Origin: Fen-999 sp964469455
GTDB lineage: Bacteria > Pseudomonadota > Gammaproteobacteria > Burkholderiales > Rhodocyclaceae
Assembly (NCBI GenBank): GCA_964469455.1
Contig: CAYXZX010000001.1
Span: forward strand, 1-64,000
DNA length: 64,000 nt
Reading direction: 5' to 3'
This document shows positions 1 to 8,051 of this stretch, one piece after another. The notes beneath the pieces are model-generated. The model did not search any database and was not told the DNA's origin. It saw nothing but the letters and a program-made list of their open reading frames with translations. The position numbers and the translations under genes were made by a program. Every line of letters starts with the position of its first letter. The first letter of the stretch is position 1.

Positions 1-52
1 CTCAAGGTGGCCAGCACCGTCGGCAAGGGCACCATCGATCCAGCCATCGTCG
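1..52 (+). pseudogene. Fragment of a second pit (phosphate permease) gene at the window edge
   Basis: Read on the plus strand, bases 1-52 encode LKVASTVGKGTIDPAIVD, which differs at two positions from LKVASTIGKGTIDAAIVD of the complete pit gene (minus strand, about 60480-60533). By hand alignment 45 of 52 bases match, and similarity ends abruptly at base 52-54. The fragment would be the inside of a pit gene entering from the left and cut off here, fused tail to tail with the ETF alpha gene. Confidence 0.7.
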
Positions 53-765
53 ACAATCGCACGCGACCCGCCCCACATGCCACCAAGAGCGTCAGCCAAC
101 TGTTTCACCAGGTCGTAGTTTTGCGCACTGCCCAAACCCCTGCCACCCGATACGATGATCTCGGCATCCTCGAGACGCGGTCCTTCCGCCTTGGGCGACG
201 AAACCACCCGGAACCGCTCCTTGACACCGGAGAGATCGACCGTAATTGATCTCTGGGCCGGACTGGAGGACTGGGCGGCCGGCTCGGCAACCACCGTGGT
301 CGTCACGATGGAAACCACGCTGACCGGCGCTGCCAGCCGGTACACGACGTTGGTATCGCCGCCGAAAGCCGTCGCCGTGACATCGAGTCCGCCATCCCGG
401 GCGGCCGCGGCGAACGCGTTCATGACGACAGCCGCGCCAAGTCGCCCGGCCACGCGAGGCGCAATCAGACGGGCCGCGACCGTCTGATTGAAAAGAATGG
501 TCGTCGGCTTGACCTGGCCGCAATACTGGACCAGCGCCTCCACCAGGGCATCCGGCTGAAAACCGGCCAGCGCGGGGTCACTGATAACGTCGAGGCTGGC
601 AACGCCATGCGTCGCCGCCAACCCGGGTGCCTCACTCGCAGCGCCACCCAGGACCAGCCAGTGAAGTTCGGCACCCAACGAGGCCCCGAGCTTTCGGGCC
701 ACTGTCAGGGCCTCCTCGGTGCCACCTTCGATAAAACTGCCCCATGTACATAGAACGATGGTCAT
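1..765 (-). CDS. etfA: Electron transfer flavoprotein alpha subunit, 3' end lost at a sequence junction
   Basis: The reading frame starts with ATG at 763-765 and stays open to base 1 (255 codons). Residues 1 to about 180 look like the ETF N-terminal domain and about 190-240 like the start of the FAD-binding C-terminal domain, including the family-typical GSRAIVDDGWI stretch. ETF alpha normally continues with PND..VGQTGK, which helps bind FAD and AMP. Here the frame instead continues DGALADGAGHLE, which is the antisense reading of a pit gene (see next feature). About 60-70 C-terminal residues of the usual 310-320 are therefore missing. The product would pass electrons from acyl-CoA dehydrogenases to ETF-ubiquinone oxidoreductase if intact. 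No etfB lies beside it. Family call is firm; whether the break is biological or an assembly artefact is open. Confidence 0.8.
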   Translation of the reverse strand, partial: MTIVLCTWGSFIEGGTEEALTVARKLGASLGAELHWLVLGGAASEAPGLAATHGVASLDVISDPALAGFQPDALVEALVQYCGQVKPTTILFNQTVAARLIAPRVAGRLGAAVVMNAFAAAARDGGLDVTATAFGGDTNVVYRLAAPVSVVSIVTTTVVAEPAAQSSSPAQRSITVDLSGVKERFRVVSSPKAEGPRLEDAEIIVSGGRGLGSAQNYDLVKQLADALGGMWGGSRAIVDDGWIDGALADGAGHLE

Positions 766-952
766 CTCGCCAATCCTCGATCAACAGGGAACTTGCCCAT
801 AATCATAGTTTATACAAGCGCTTTTCTGGCTCTCGCCAAGCCACGAATCTGTTCTGGCCTTTGCTAGGTCATTGTTGGCCACGCGCCTCCTTTCGACGAG
901 GCACGACGGACAATGCCGGCTCGGCACTGTCTTGACACGCGCCGCGGAACGC
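766..952. promoter_or_regulatory. Divergent intergenic region between etfA and the MFS gene
   Basis: The 187-base gap between two divergent genes must hold both promoters. Bases 795-825 are AT-rich compared with the surroundings, but no convincing -35/-10 pair was found. A half-site-like GGACAATGCC lies at about 909-918; its left half does not match the dyad described elsewhere in this window, so it is not called as an operator. Confidence 0.3.
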
Positions 953-2209
953 ATGCCCCCCAAACAATCTCCAGCCCCGGACGTCATCTCGAACTCGCCA
1001 TGGCGAGCGTTGGCGAACCATGGCTTTCGCCTGTACTTCGTCGCCCAAGGCGTTTCGGTACTCGGCACATGGGTACAGCAAGTCGCCATCAACTGGCTGG
1101 TGTACCGCCTTTCCGACTCGGTCAGTCTTCTCGGTGTCACCGCGTTTGCCACCATGGCGCCGCAATTGATCGCCGGCCCCATCGCTGGCGCCTGGATCGA
1201 CCGCCACGATGCGCGCAAGCTTCTGACCGTGATCCAGACCCTGCTGCTCGTCCATGCGGCCCTGTTGGCATGGCTTACCTGGACGGGGCTCATCGATGCC
1301 ATCCTGCTCATCGCGATGTCCGTCCTGCTCGGGGTACTCGCCTCGTTCGACATCCCCCTACGCCAGGCACTGATCAGCCATCTGGTGACGGACTCACGCG
1401 ACCTTCCAAGTGCCATGGCGCTCAACAGCATGATCCTCAACGCCGGCCGTCTGCTCGGTCCCCCGCTTGCGGGCCTGGTGATCGCAGCGAGTTCCGAAGC
1501 AAGCTGCTTCCTCATCAACGCCATCTCCTTCATCGCCCCGCTGATCGTCGTGATGCGCCTGCAGCAGCAAACCCAGCCCGCGACGAGCGGACCGCTCAAG
1601 CACCTGCTGGCAGAAGGAATCCGGCACGCGCTTGCCGACTTTCCCGTTCGTACACTCGTCATCATGATGGCGCTGATCAATCTAACCGCCTCCGCATCCA
1701 TCGTATTGTTGCCGGCCCTCGCCAAGGACGTGCTGGTTGGCGACGCTCGCACGCTGGGGCTCCTGTCGGGTGCCGCCGGCCTGGGGGCATTGGTCGCCAT
1801 GATCGACCTTGCCCGGCGAACCGCCATGGTCCGTTTGGTGGATGTCACCGCCTCCGGAGCGGCTATAAGCGCGGCTGCCCTGCTGCTGCTGGGCGCCTCT
1901 TCCTCCCTGTGGCCGGCCCTGCTGGCGCTGCTGCTGCTCGGCTACGGAACCTCGGTGGCCAATGTTGCCATCGGCACGCTGGTCCAGACGCTTGCCCCGC
2001 CGCCCCTCAGAGGCCGACTGATCGCGCTGGTGGTAGCGGCCCGATTCGGCTTCGACGCCCTCGGCTCGTTATTGAACGGCTTCGTTGCGACCAATGCGGG
2101 CCTGGTACCCTCACTGGTCCTCCAGGGCATCATCCTGGCGCTATCGACCGCATGGCTGCTGGTTCGATATCGGACGCTGAAAACCACGGTACATGCTCGT
2201 GTCGCATAG
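953..2209 (+). CDS. MFS transporter, EntS/MFS_3-like exporter
   Basis: The 418-residue protein has about twelve hydrophobic segments and the layout of the MFS_3 (enterobactin exporter EntS-like) group. An N-terminal FRLYFVAQGVSVLGTWVQQ stretch starts TM1, and IDRHDARKLL fills the loop between TM2 and TM3. Members export siderophores or other small molecules across the inner membrane by proton antiport. The open frame extends upstream to 872, but ATG 953 gives a start just before the first membrane segment and is preferred; no strong ribosome site is visible. It is divergent from etfA and followed by cofD after 84 bases. The substrate cannot be told from sequence. Confidence 0.75.
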   Translation: MPPKQSPAPDVISNSPWRALANHGFRLYFVAQGVSVLGTWVQQVAINWLVYRLSDSVSLLGVTAFATMAPQLIAGPIAGAWIDRHDARKLLTVIQTLLLVHAALLAWLTWTGLIDAILLIAMSVLLGVLASFDIPLRQALISHLVTDSRDLPSAMALNSMILNAGRLLGPPLAGLVIAASSEASCFLINAISFIAPLIVVMRLQQQTQPATSGPLKHLLAEGIRHALADFPVRTLVIMMALINLTASASIVLLPALAKDVLVGDARTLGLLSGAAGLGALVAMIDLARRTAMVRLVDVTASGAAISAAALLLLGASSSLWPALLALLLLGYGTSVANVAIGTLVQTLAPPPLRGRLIALVVAARFGFDALGSLLNGFVATNAGLVPSLVLQGIILALSTAWLLVRYRTLKTTVHARVA

Positions 2210-2293
2210 TGAGTCACGGCGATACGCCGATTCAGGTGTTGATGATTGCGCGGCTCGACGTGACAATGCGGCCATGTTCTCCATCACCGCCTC

Positions 2294-3268
2294 ATGTCCA
2301 TGACCCCCTCTTCCATCGTATCGCTGTCGGGCGGCGTCGGCGGTGCCAAGCTCTCCCTCGGGCTGCTGCGCGTCCTGCCACCGGACAGCCTGACCGTCGT
2401 TGTCAACACGGCCGACGACTTCACCCATCTCGGGCTCCGGATCACGCCGGACATCGACACGACCGTCTACACCTTGGCCGACCTGGTCAACCCGCTGACC
2501 GGATGGGGGCGACGCGATGAAACCTGGACGTTCATGGCCGCCACCGAGGCGCTGGGTGGCGAAACATGGTTCCGGTTGGGCGACGGCGACCTGGCCATGC
2601 ATGTCGAACGCACACGCCGGCTCGCGAGCGGCGAATCCCTGAGCGGGATCACCGAGGCCATCGCGAAACGCCTGGCCATCCCGGCCAGCATCGTCCCCAT
2701 GACCGACGATATCGTCGCCACGCTCGTCGGTACTGCGTGCGGCGAACTCGCCTTCCAGGACTACTTCGTGCGACAGCAATGCGCGCCGCGCGTCACTTCG
2801 CTGCGCTTCAGCGGCGCCGAACGGACCCGCCCGGCCGCCAAGGCGGTAGCGGCGCTCCGGAGCCCCGGACTGGCAGCCGTGGTGGTGTGTCCTTCCAATC
2901 CCTACCTGAGCATCGATCCCATACTGGCGATCCCCGGAATGAAGGAATTGCTGCGCGACTGCCCGGCGCCCATCGTCGCAGTCTCGCCGCTGATCGGTGG
3001 CAAGGCGGTCAAGGGCCCCACCGCCAAGATCATGGCGGAACTGGATCTGACTGTTTCGGCGGTGGAGATCGCGAAACATTATTCAGAAGTCATTGACGGC
3101 CTGGTCGTCGACGTCGGCGACCGCCATCTGGCGGACCAGTTTGACCTGCCCGTGCTGTTTACGGAAACACTGATGACCACGCTCGCCGACCGGGAACGGC
3201 TGGCTCGCGAGGTCATCCACTTTGCCGAGGGTCTGGCGAGCGAAAAAAAACGAACCGGACGTGGATGA
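2294..3268 (+). CDS. cofD: 2-phospho-L-lactate transferase CofD (coenzyme F420 biosynthesis)
   Basis: The 324-residue protein carries the CofD/FbiA hallmarks: N-terminal SGGVGGAKL, then NTADDF, then a GWGRRDETW stretch, with normal family length. CofD joins a phospho-lactyl, phosphoenolpyruvyl or 3-phosphoglyceryl guanosine donor to the deazaflavin Fo, giving F420-0 or its relatives. The next gene encodes a luciferase-like oxidoreductase of a type that usually uses F420, which supports the call. The other F420 genes (cofE, cofC/fbiD, cofG/H or fbiC) are not in this window. ATG 2294 is used, with a second ATG two codons on; no clear ribosome site precedes it. F420 is patchy in Proteobacteria, so transfer is possible. 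Confidence 0.88.
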   Translation: MSMTPSSIVSLSGGVGGAKLSLGLLRVLPPDSLTVVVNTADDFTHLGLRITPDIDTTVYTLADLVNPLTGWGRRDETWTFMAATEALGGETWFRLGDGDLAMHVERTRRLASGESLSGITEAIAKRLAIPASIVPMTDDIVATLVGTACGELAFQDYFVRQQCAPRVTSLRFSGAERTRPAAKAVAALRSPGLAAVVVCPSNPYLSIDPILAIPGMKELLRDCPAPIVAVSPLIGGKAVKGPTAKIMAELDLTVSAVEIAKHYSEVIDGLVVDVGDRHLADQFDLPVLFTETLMTTLADRERLAREVIHFAEGLASEKKRTGRG

Positions 3269-3310
3269 TCGCTGACGGTATTGCCCACCACTGACTGATT
3301 GAGGAGCCCA

Positions 3311-4186
3311 ATGATGCGTTTCACCCTGATGCTTGGCCTAGGCGGATACCAGGACTACCTGGAGGTTGCCCGTGCCGCGGAGGAGGCGGGATGGTCCGCA
3401 CTGTCCCTGCCGGACAGCATTTTCTTCCCGCGCAAGACCGAGTCCCAGTATCCCTACGCCGACACGGACGCCGTCCGCCAGTTTCTCTCGGTGGCGCCGG
3501 TGATCGAGCCCTTTGTCGCCATCGCCGGCATGGCGGCGGTCACCCGGAAGATTCGCTTCTATCCGGGCGTGCTCAAGGTACCGGTCCGCCAACCGCTGCT
3601 GCTGGCGAAATCGATCGCTTCCGTCGCGGTCGTGAGCGGCAACCGCTACTCGCTCGGGGCGGGGATCAGCCCCTGGGAAGAGGATTTCGTCTACAACGGC
3701 GTACCGTTCGAAGATCGCGGCAGTCGCATGGATGAGTGCATCGAGATCATTCGCGGCGCGCTGACCGGGGACTTCTTCGAATTCCACGGCAAACACTACG
3801 ACTTTGGGCCGATGAAGATGTGCCCGGTGCCGAACCAGCCGGTGCCCATCCTGATTGGCGGACATGCCAAGCCAGCCTTGGCCCGGGCGGCCCGGATCGG
3901 CGACGGCTGGATTTCCGCCAATACCGACCTCGACACGCTGAAGTCGTTGATCGGGCAACTTGACGCCCTTCGCGGCGAATTCGGCACCCGGAACAAGGCC
4001 GGTTTCGAGATCCACGCTTTCGACGCGAACGCCAGGACGCCGGATGATTTCAAACGGCTGCGCGATATCGGCGTCACCGACATCTGTGCCAGCGCCTGGA
4101 ACGTTTATGACGCCAGCGCCGATCGAAAGCAGAAACTGGATGGCATCGTTCGCTTCGCCGACGAGATCATCGCTCATATGAACTGA
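3311..4186 (+). CDS. LLM-class (luciferase-like) F420-dependent oxidoreductase
   Basis: The protein is 291 residues from ATG 3311; ribosome site GAGGAG lies at 3301-3306. It has the TIM-barrel luciferase-like fold signature: N-terminal MRFTLMLGLGG, a mid segment LGAGISPWEEDF typical of the glycine-rich flavin/F420 phosphate site, and C-terminal PVPILIGGHAKPALARAARIGDGW. Members of this group reduce or oxidise ketones, alcohols or enones with F420 or FMN. It directly follows cofD, which argues for F420. A second, different LLM oxidoreductase lies at 53979-54992. Substrate unknown; a role in steroid or side-chain oxidation is inference from context. Confidence 0.82.
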   Translation: MMRFTLMLGLGGYQDYLEVARAAEEAGWSALSLPDSIFFPRKTESQYPYADTDAVRQFLSVAPVIEPFVAIAGMAAVTRKIRFYPGVLKVPVRQPLLLAKSIASVAVVSGNRYSLGAGISPWEEDFVYNGVPFEDRGSRMDECIEIIRGALTGDFFEFHGKHYDFGPMKMCPVPNQPVPILIGGHAKPALARAARIGDGWISANTDLDTLKSLIGQLDALRGEFGTRNKAGFEIHAFDANARTPDDFKRLRDIGVTDICASAWNVYDASADRKQKLDGIVRFADEIIAHMN

Positions 4187-4228
4187 ACCGCCTTCCGCGC
4201 GGTAACGCTGATGCCGTGCGCCAGCGTT

Positions 4229-4245
4229 AGTCCGTGTGGACGATG
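4229..4245 (+). promoter_or_regulatory. Putative operator, site a: AGTCC GTGT GGAC GATG
   Basis: This is one of at least seven copies of a 17-bp dyad found between genes in this window. Site a lies in the gap between the first LLM oxidoreductase gene and the small Cys protein/acyl-CoA ligase pair, about 97 bases before the 4343 start. It has perfect AGTCC...GGAC arms and the GATG tail. The reading as an operator rests on recurrence and position only. Confidence 0.5.
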
Positions 4246-4342
4246 ATTGGCGGCCGGGACAAAACCAGAATTTCCCCGCACGCGAATCGCCGTGAAAGCC
4301 ATGTTTTCACAGGCCAAGATCCCCAGGACGACAGGAGTCATG

Positions 4343-4651
4343 ATGAAAGTTCTCAAAGCGGGTACCCGCCTCAAGAGTGCCGTCTGCGACGCGGAGGTGA
4401 TGGTCATTCGCGCAACCCCGGCCGAAGTCACCATCGCATGCGGCGGCGTCGAGATGATTGGCATGGCCGACCCGAAAGCGGCGGCGGCACTCGATGCCGC
4501 TCATGCCGCCGGCTGCCTCGTCGGCAAGCGCTACGTCGATGCCAAGGATCAGTTCGAGTTCCTGTGCACCAAGGGCGGCAAGGGTTCGCTCGCGCTCGAT
4601 GGCGCAACGCTGACGGTCAAGCAGGCCAAGGCCCTGCCCTCCTCGGACTGA
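4343..4651 (+). CDS. Small four-cysteine protein of unknown function
   Basis: The 102-residue protein starts at ATG 4343 (or the adjacent ATG 4340) behind an AGGAG ribosome site at 4333-4337. Cysteines occur in SAVCDAEV, TIACGGVEM, AAGCLVG and FLCTKGGKG. The first half resembles the two-strand metal knuckle of desulforedoxin-type proteins, except that each expected Cys pair is reduced to one Cys. The stop lies six bases before the acyl-CoA ligase start, so the two are almost certainly co-translated. I cannot name a function. The association with the ligase suggests an accessory or metal-binding role, which is inference. Confidence 0.6.
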   Translation: MKVLKAGTRLKSAVCDAEVMVIRATPAEVTIACGGVEMIGMADPKAAAALDAAHAAGCLVGKRYVDAKDQFEFLCTKGGKGSLALDGATLTVKQAKALPSSD

Positions 4652-4656
4652 ACACC

Positions 4657-6168
4657 ATGAACATTGCCATGGCCCTGGAGATGGCGGCGGAGGCGTTTCC
4701 GGACCGGATCGCCGTCACCTCGGGAGGTGCCACGATGACGTGTGCGGAACTTCTGTCCGCGGCGCGATCGGCTGGCGCCGCGATCCGCGACAGTGGTTGC
4801 CGCTACGTCGGCCTGCTCGACATCAACAGCCTGGCGGTGCCCGTCGCCCTTTTCGCGTCCGCCTACGCCGGCGTTCCCTACGTGCCGATGAATTACCGGC
4901 TGACCAAGCCAGAACTGGAAGAATTGCTGGGACGCATTGCCCCGGCTTTCCTGATCGCCGATCCGACTTATGTCGATGGACTGTCGATGCCACCGGGCAT
5001 GCACGTGGTCAACCAGCACGAATTCCTCGACCTCGCACGCGCGCCTGCTCCGGCTGACATCGCGCCGGCGGGTGAACCCGCCGATACCGCCATTCAGCTG
5101 TTCACCAGCGGTACCACCGGCAAGCCGAAGGCAGCCATCCTTCGTCACGAGCACCTGATGTCCTACATTCTCGGCACCATCGATTTCGGTTCCGCCGCCG
5201 AGGATGACGCCGTGCTGATCTCGGTGCCGCCCTATCACATCGCCGGCATATCCGCCGTTCTCAGTTCCACCTACGCCTGCCGCCGCATGGTCCAGCTGCC
5301 GAACTTCGACGCGGCCGCGTGGCTCGATCTGTGCCGGAACGAACACGTCACCAATGCCTTTGTCGTTCCGACCGTCCTGTCGCGGGTGATCGATCATCTG
5401 GTCACCACGGGCGAACAGCCGGGTTGCCCGGCCCTCAAGGCAATTGCCTACGGCGGCGGCAAGATGCCGTTGTCGGTCATCGAGCGTGCGATGGCGCTGT
5501 TCCCGGATACCGGCTTCACGAATGCCTACGGCCTGACCGAAACCAGTTCGACGATTGCGATCCTCGATCCCGACGATCATCGCTCCGCCATTGCCGGCAG
5601 CGATCCCGCCGTGCGCAAGCGGCTGACGTCGGTCGGCAAGCCGATCGCCACGGTGGAAGTCGAGATCCGCGATGAGTCGGGCGAGGCCGTCGGCGTAAAC
5701 CAGGCCGGTGAAATCTTCGTTCGTGGCGGGCAGGTTGCCGGAGAATATCTCGGCATGGGCACCATGCTGGATGCCAACGGCTGGTTCCCCACGCGCGACC
5801 GGGGCTATCTGGATCAATACGGGTATCTTTACCTGGACGGCCGCGCGGACGACGTGATCGTTCGCGGCGGCGAAAACATCTCCCCGGGTGAAGTCGAAGA
5901 CGTCCTGCTGGAACATCCAGCGGTGCTGGATGTCGCCATCGTTGCCATCCCGGACGAACAGTGGGGTGAAAACGTGGGCGCCGCCGTGGTGCTCAAGGAT
6001 GGCGCCAACGCCTCCGTCTCGGAACTGCAGGATTGGGTCAAGGACCGCCTGCGCTCGTCACGCGTCCCCGCCTCGATCGTATTCAAGGCTCAACTTCCCT
6101 ACAATGAAATGGGCAAGATCCTCAGGCGCGTTGTAAAGCAGGAACTATCGAGCCCGCCCGCTCGGTGA
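4657..6168 (+). CDS. Acyl-CoA synthetase (AMP-forming, class I adenylate-forming family)
   Basis: The 503-residue enzyme makes acyl-CoA from a carboxylic acid, ATP and CoA through an acyl-AMP intermediate. The P-loop-like A3 motif FTSGTTGKPK is at about residues 148-157. NAYGLTETSS follows near 290, DRGYLDQYGYLYLDGRADD near 376-394 (the ATP-binding Asp and hinge region), and the C-terminal catalytic lysine lies in EMGKILRR near 487. ATG 4657 follows the small Cys protein by only six bases. Substrate range is not readable; by context a steroid side-chain acid, steroid ring remnant or other cyclic acid is likely. A FadD3-like ligase occurs separately at 20000-21583. Confidence 0.87.
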   Translation: MNIAMALEMAAEAFPDRIAVTSGGATMTCAELLSAARSAGAAIRDSGCRYVGLLDINSLAVPVALFASAYAGVPYVPMNYRLTKPELEELLGRIAPAFLIADPTYVDGLSMPPGMHVVNQHEFLDLARAPAPADIAPAGEPADTAIQLFTSGTTGKPKAAILRHEHLMSYILGTIDFGSAAEDDAVLISVPPYHIAGISAVLSSTYACRRMVQLPNFDAAAWLDLCRNEHVTNAFVVPTVLSRVIDHLVTTGEQPGCPALKAIAYGGGKMPLSVIERAMALFPDTGFTNAYGLTETSSTIAILDPDDHRSAIAGSDPAVRKRLTSVGKPIATVEVEIRDESGEAVGVNQAGEIFVRGGQVAGEYLGMGTMLDANGWFPTRDRGYLDQYGYLYLDGRADDVIVRGGENISPGEVEDVLLEHPAVLDVAIVAIPDEQWGENVGAAVVLKDGANASVSELQDWVKDRLRSSRVPASIVFKAQLPYNEMGKILRRVVKQELSSPPAR

Positions 6169-6202
6169 ATTCCCCCCAGAGTCCCATCAACAGGAGCCGT
6201 GC

Positions 6203-6736
6203 ATGGCCATGACCGCCGAGGAACTTGAGCAGCTTCGAAATGACGTCCGGATCCTGAAGGACATCGAGGCCATCAAGCGTGTCAAGCACGCGTATTTCCG
6301 CTGCATCGACACGGCCAACATCGAGGAACTGAAATCCATTTTCCACCGGGATGTCGTGGTGCACTTTATCGGCGGCACCTACGAATGGACCTTGCGCGGC
6401 CGCGATGAATACCTCGAGGCGATCGCGGCCAACTTCAACAAGGAAGTGGTGGCCCAGCACAACGGCCATCATCCGGAAATCGACGTCCTGAGTGAAACCG
6501 AGGCCACCGGCATCTGGTATCTGCATGACAACTTCTACCGGCTCTGGGACATGCATTTTGTCACCGGCACGGCCTTGTATCGTGACCGCTATGTCAAGGA
6601 AGATGGCCGCTGGCAAATCCGGGAAAGCCGCTACGAGCGTGTTTACGAGATTGACAACGTCATCGCCGAGCCGCCACCACTGACTGTCCACTACCTGGCC
6701 AGGCACGGACGCGATCGTTCCTCCGGCCAGACCTGA
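6203..6736 (+). CDS. SnoaL/NTF2-like protein (possible dehydratase or isomerase)
   Basis: The 177-residue protein belongs to the NTF2-like SnoaL_4 group. An N-terminal helix (EELEQLRNDVRILKDIEAIKR) is followed by KHAYFRCIDTANIEELKSIF and a curved beta sheet. This group includes bile-acid 7-alpha-dehydratase BaiE-like enzymes, but also many proteins without known function. A CAGGAG site (6190-6195) precedes ATG 6203; ATG 6209 is an alternative. It follows the acyl-CoA ligase by 34 bases, most likely in the same operon. A dehydration or isomerisation step on a CoA-linked steroid or ring intermediate would fit, but that is inference. Confidence 0.72.
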   Translation: MAMTAEELEQLRNDVRILKDIEAIKRVKHAYFRCIDTANIEELKSIFHRDVVVHFIGGTYEWTLRGRDEYLEAIAANFNKEVVAQHNGHHPEIDVLSETEATGIWYLHDNFYRLWDMHFVTGTALYRDRYVKEDGRWQIRESRYERVYEIDNVIAEPPPLTVHYLARHGRDRSSGQT

Positions 6737-6751
6737 CCCGCCATCGGCGGG
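6737..6751 (+). terminator. Short GC hairpin after the SnoaL gene
   Basis: CCCGCC-ATC-GGCGGG is a perfect 6-bp stem with a three-base loop, directly after the stop codon. No T-run follows, so it may be a weak terminator or an mRNA 3' stabiliser. The gap of 109 bases before the efflux genes holds no other clear signal. Confidence 0.4.
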
Positions 6752-6845
6752 GCCGACATGACCAAGGCACCCAGGGCGTTGGCCGCGCTCTTGTCGAAAA
6801 TGGTCGCTCCCACGCCTTCGGCCGATTGACGACAAGCATCCGACC

Positions 6846-8051
6846 ATGACCGATCCCGCACCGGCACCGACCGCCAATCCGGCCAGGCGCAAGCGACTGC
6901 TGCTGGTGCTGACGGCCGTTATCGTCACCGCCGCGGGGGCGTGGGCGGCATACTGGGCGCTGCACGGTCGCTTTCACGAAACCACCGACGACGCGTACGT
7001 CGCCGGGCATGTCGTCATGGTCACATCGCAGGTCGCGGGGACGGTAAGCGGCGTGTCGGCGGTCGATACCGACTTCGTCGCGGCTGGCAGGCCCTTGGTC
7101 AAGCTCGACGAGACCGACAGCCGGCTCGCGCTCGAAAATGCCGAGGCGGATCTCGCGCGGGCCGTGCGCGATGTCCGGACGCTGTTCGCCAACCAGGGTG
7201 CCTTGCGGGCAGCCAAGACCCATCGCGAAACCGAGGTCGCAAGAGCACGGGAAGACTTGCGGCGGCGCCAGGTGCTCGCCGGAAGCGGGGCGCTGCCCGA
7301 TGAAGAGGTCGCCCATGCCACGGCTGACCTTGCCAGCGCCGAGGCCTTGCTCGCGCAGGCGCAAGAGAACCTGACCGCCAACATCGCGCAGACCGTGGGC
7401 ACCGACATCGCGACGCATCCAACCGTGGCCACGGCCGTGGCCAAACTCAAGGACGCCTTCGTCAATCACCATCGGACCACGATCGTCGCGCCAGTCAGTG
7501 GCCTCGTGGCAAAGCGAACCGTCCAGCCGGGCCAGAGAGTCAGCCCCGGCGGTACGCTGATGGCGGTGGTTCCCCTCGACGCGGTCTGGGTCGATGCCAA
7601 CTTCAAGGAAGTCCAGTTGAAACGCATGAGAATGGGCCAGCCCGCCATCCTCACGGCCGATGTTTACGGCACCGGCCAGGTCTATCACGGACGGATCGTC
7701 GGCCTGGGTGCGGGCACCGGCTCGGCATTCGCCATCCTGCCGGCACAGAATGCAACGGGCAACTGGATCAAGCTGGTGCAGCGCGTACCTGTGCGCATCG
7801 CGCTCGATACCCGCGAACTGGCCGAACACCCGCTGAGAATCGGGCTCTCGATGTCGGTCGACATTGAAACGCGCGACGAGAACACGTCGTCGTCCAGGGA
7901 CGATCGCCCCGGTTCGCCGTCGATCGACCCGGCGTCTTCCGTCAGCCTGGTTCATTCGACCGCCCTGAACGCCGCGGAGCAGCGGGTTCGCGAGATCATC
8001 AAGGCCAACCTGACGCCGACCGAGGTGACATGGCCGAACAAGTCCCGCTGA
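6846..8051 (+). CDS. EmrA-type membrane fusion (HlyD-family) protein
   Basis: The 401-residue periplasmic adaptor has one N-terminal membrane anchor (about residues 18-40) followed by TTDDAYVAGHVVMVTSQVAGTV, the usual EmrA lipoyl-domain start. A long coiled-coil hairpin follows (about 85-185), then the second lipoyl half with VAPVSGLVAKRTVQPGQRV and a beta-barrel domain. EmrA links the inner-membrane EmrB pump to an outer-membrane channel and exports hydrophobic toxic compounds. The downstream emrB-like gene overlaps by 22 bases. A tail of about 35 residues rich in Ser and Asp beyond the usual end is unusual. No TolC-like gene is in the window. Confidence 0.85.
   Translation: MTDPAPAPTANPARRKRLLLVLTAVIVTAAGAWAAYWALHGRFHETTDDAYVAGHVVMVTSQVAGTVSGVSAVDTDFVAAGRPLVKLDETDSRLALENAEADLARAVRDVRTLFANQGALRAAKTHRETEVARAREDLRRRQVLAGSGALPDEEVAHATADLASAEALLAQAQENLTANIAQTVGTDIATHPTVATAVAKLKDAFVNHHRTTIVAPVSGLVAKRTVQPGQRVSPGGTLMAVVPLDAVWVDANFKEVQLKRMRMGQPAILTADVYGTGQVYHGRIVGLGAGTGSAFAILPAQNATGNWIKLVQRVPVRIALDTRELAEHPLRIGLSMSVDIETRDENTSSSRDDRPGSPSIDPASSVSLVHSTALNAAEQRVREIIKANLTPTEVTWPNKSR

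Noticed and set aside
904..920. GGACAATGCCGG upstream of the MFS gene as an eighth dyad site
   Set aside because: Only the right half matches; the left half (AGGCA) has none of the GTCC arm, so it was not counted.
2255..2275. GTGACAATGCGG upstream of cofD as a dyad copy
   Set aside because: Lacks a left arm at the right distance; similarity is limited to ACAATGC.
6737..6751. Strong terminator splitting the 4.3-12.5 kb block
   Set aside because: The hairpin is only 6 bp and lacks a T-run; it is kept as a weak feature, but I do not use it to claim two separate operons.
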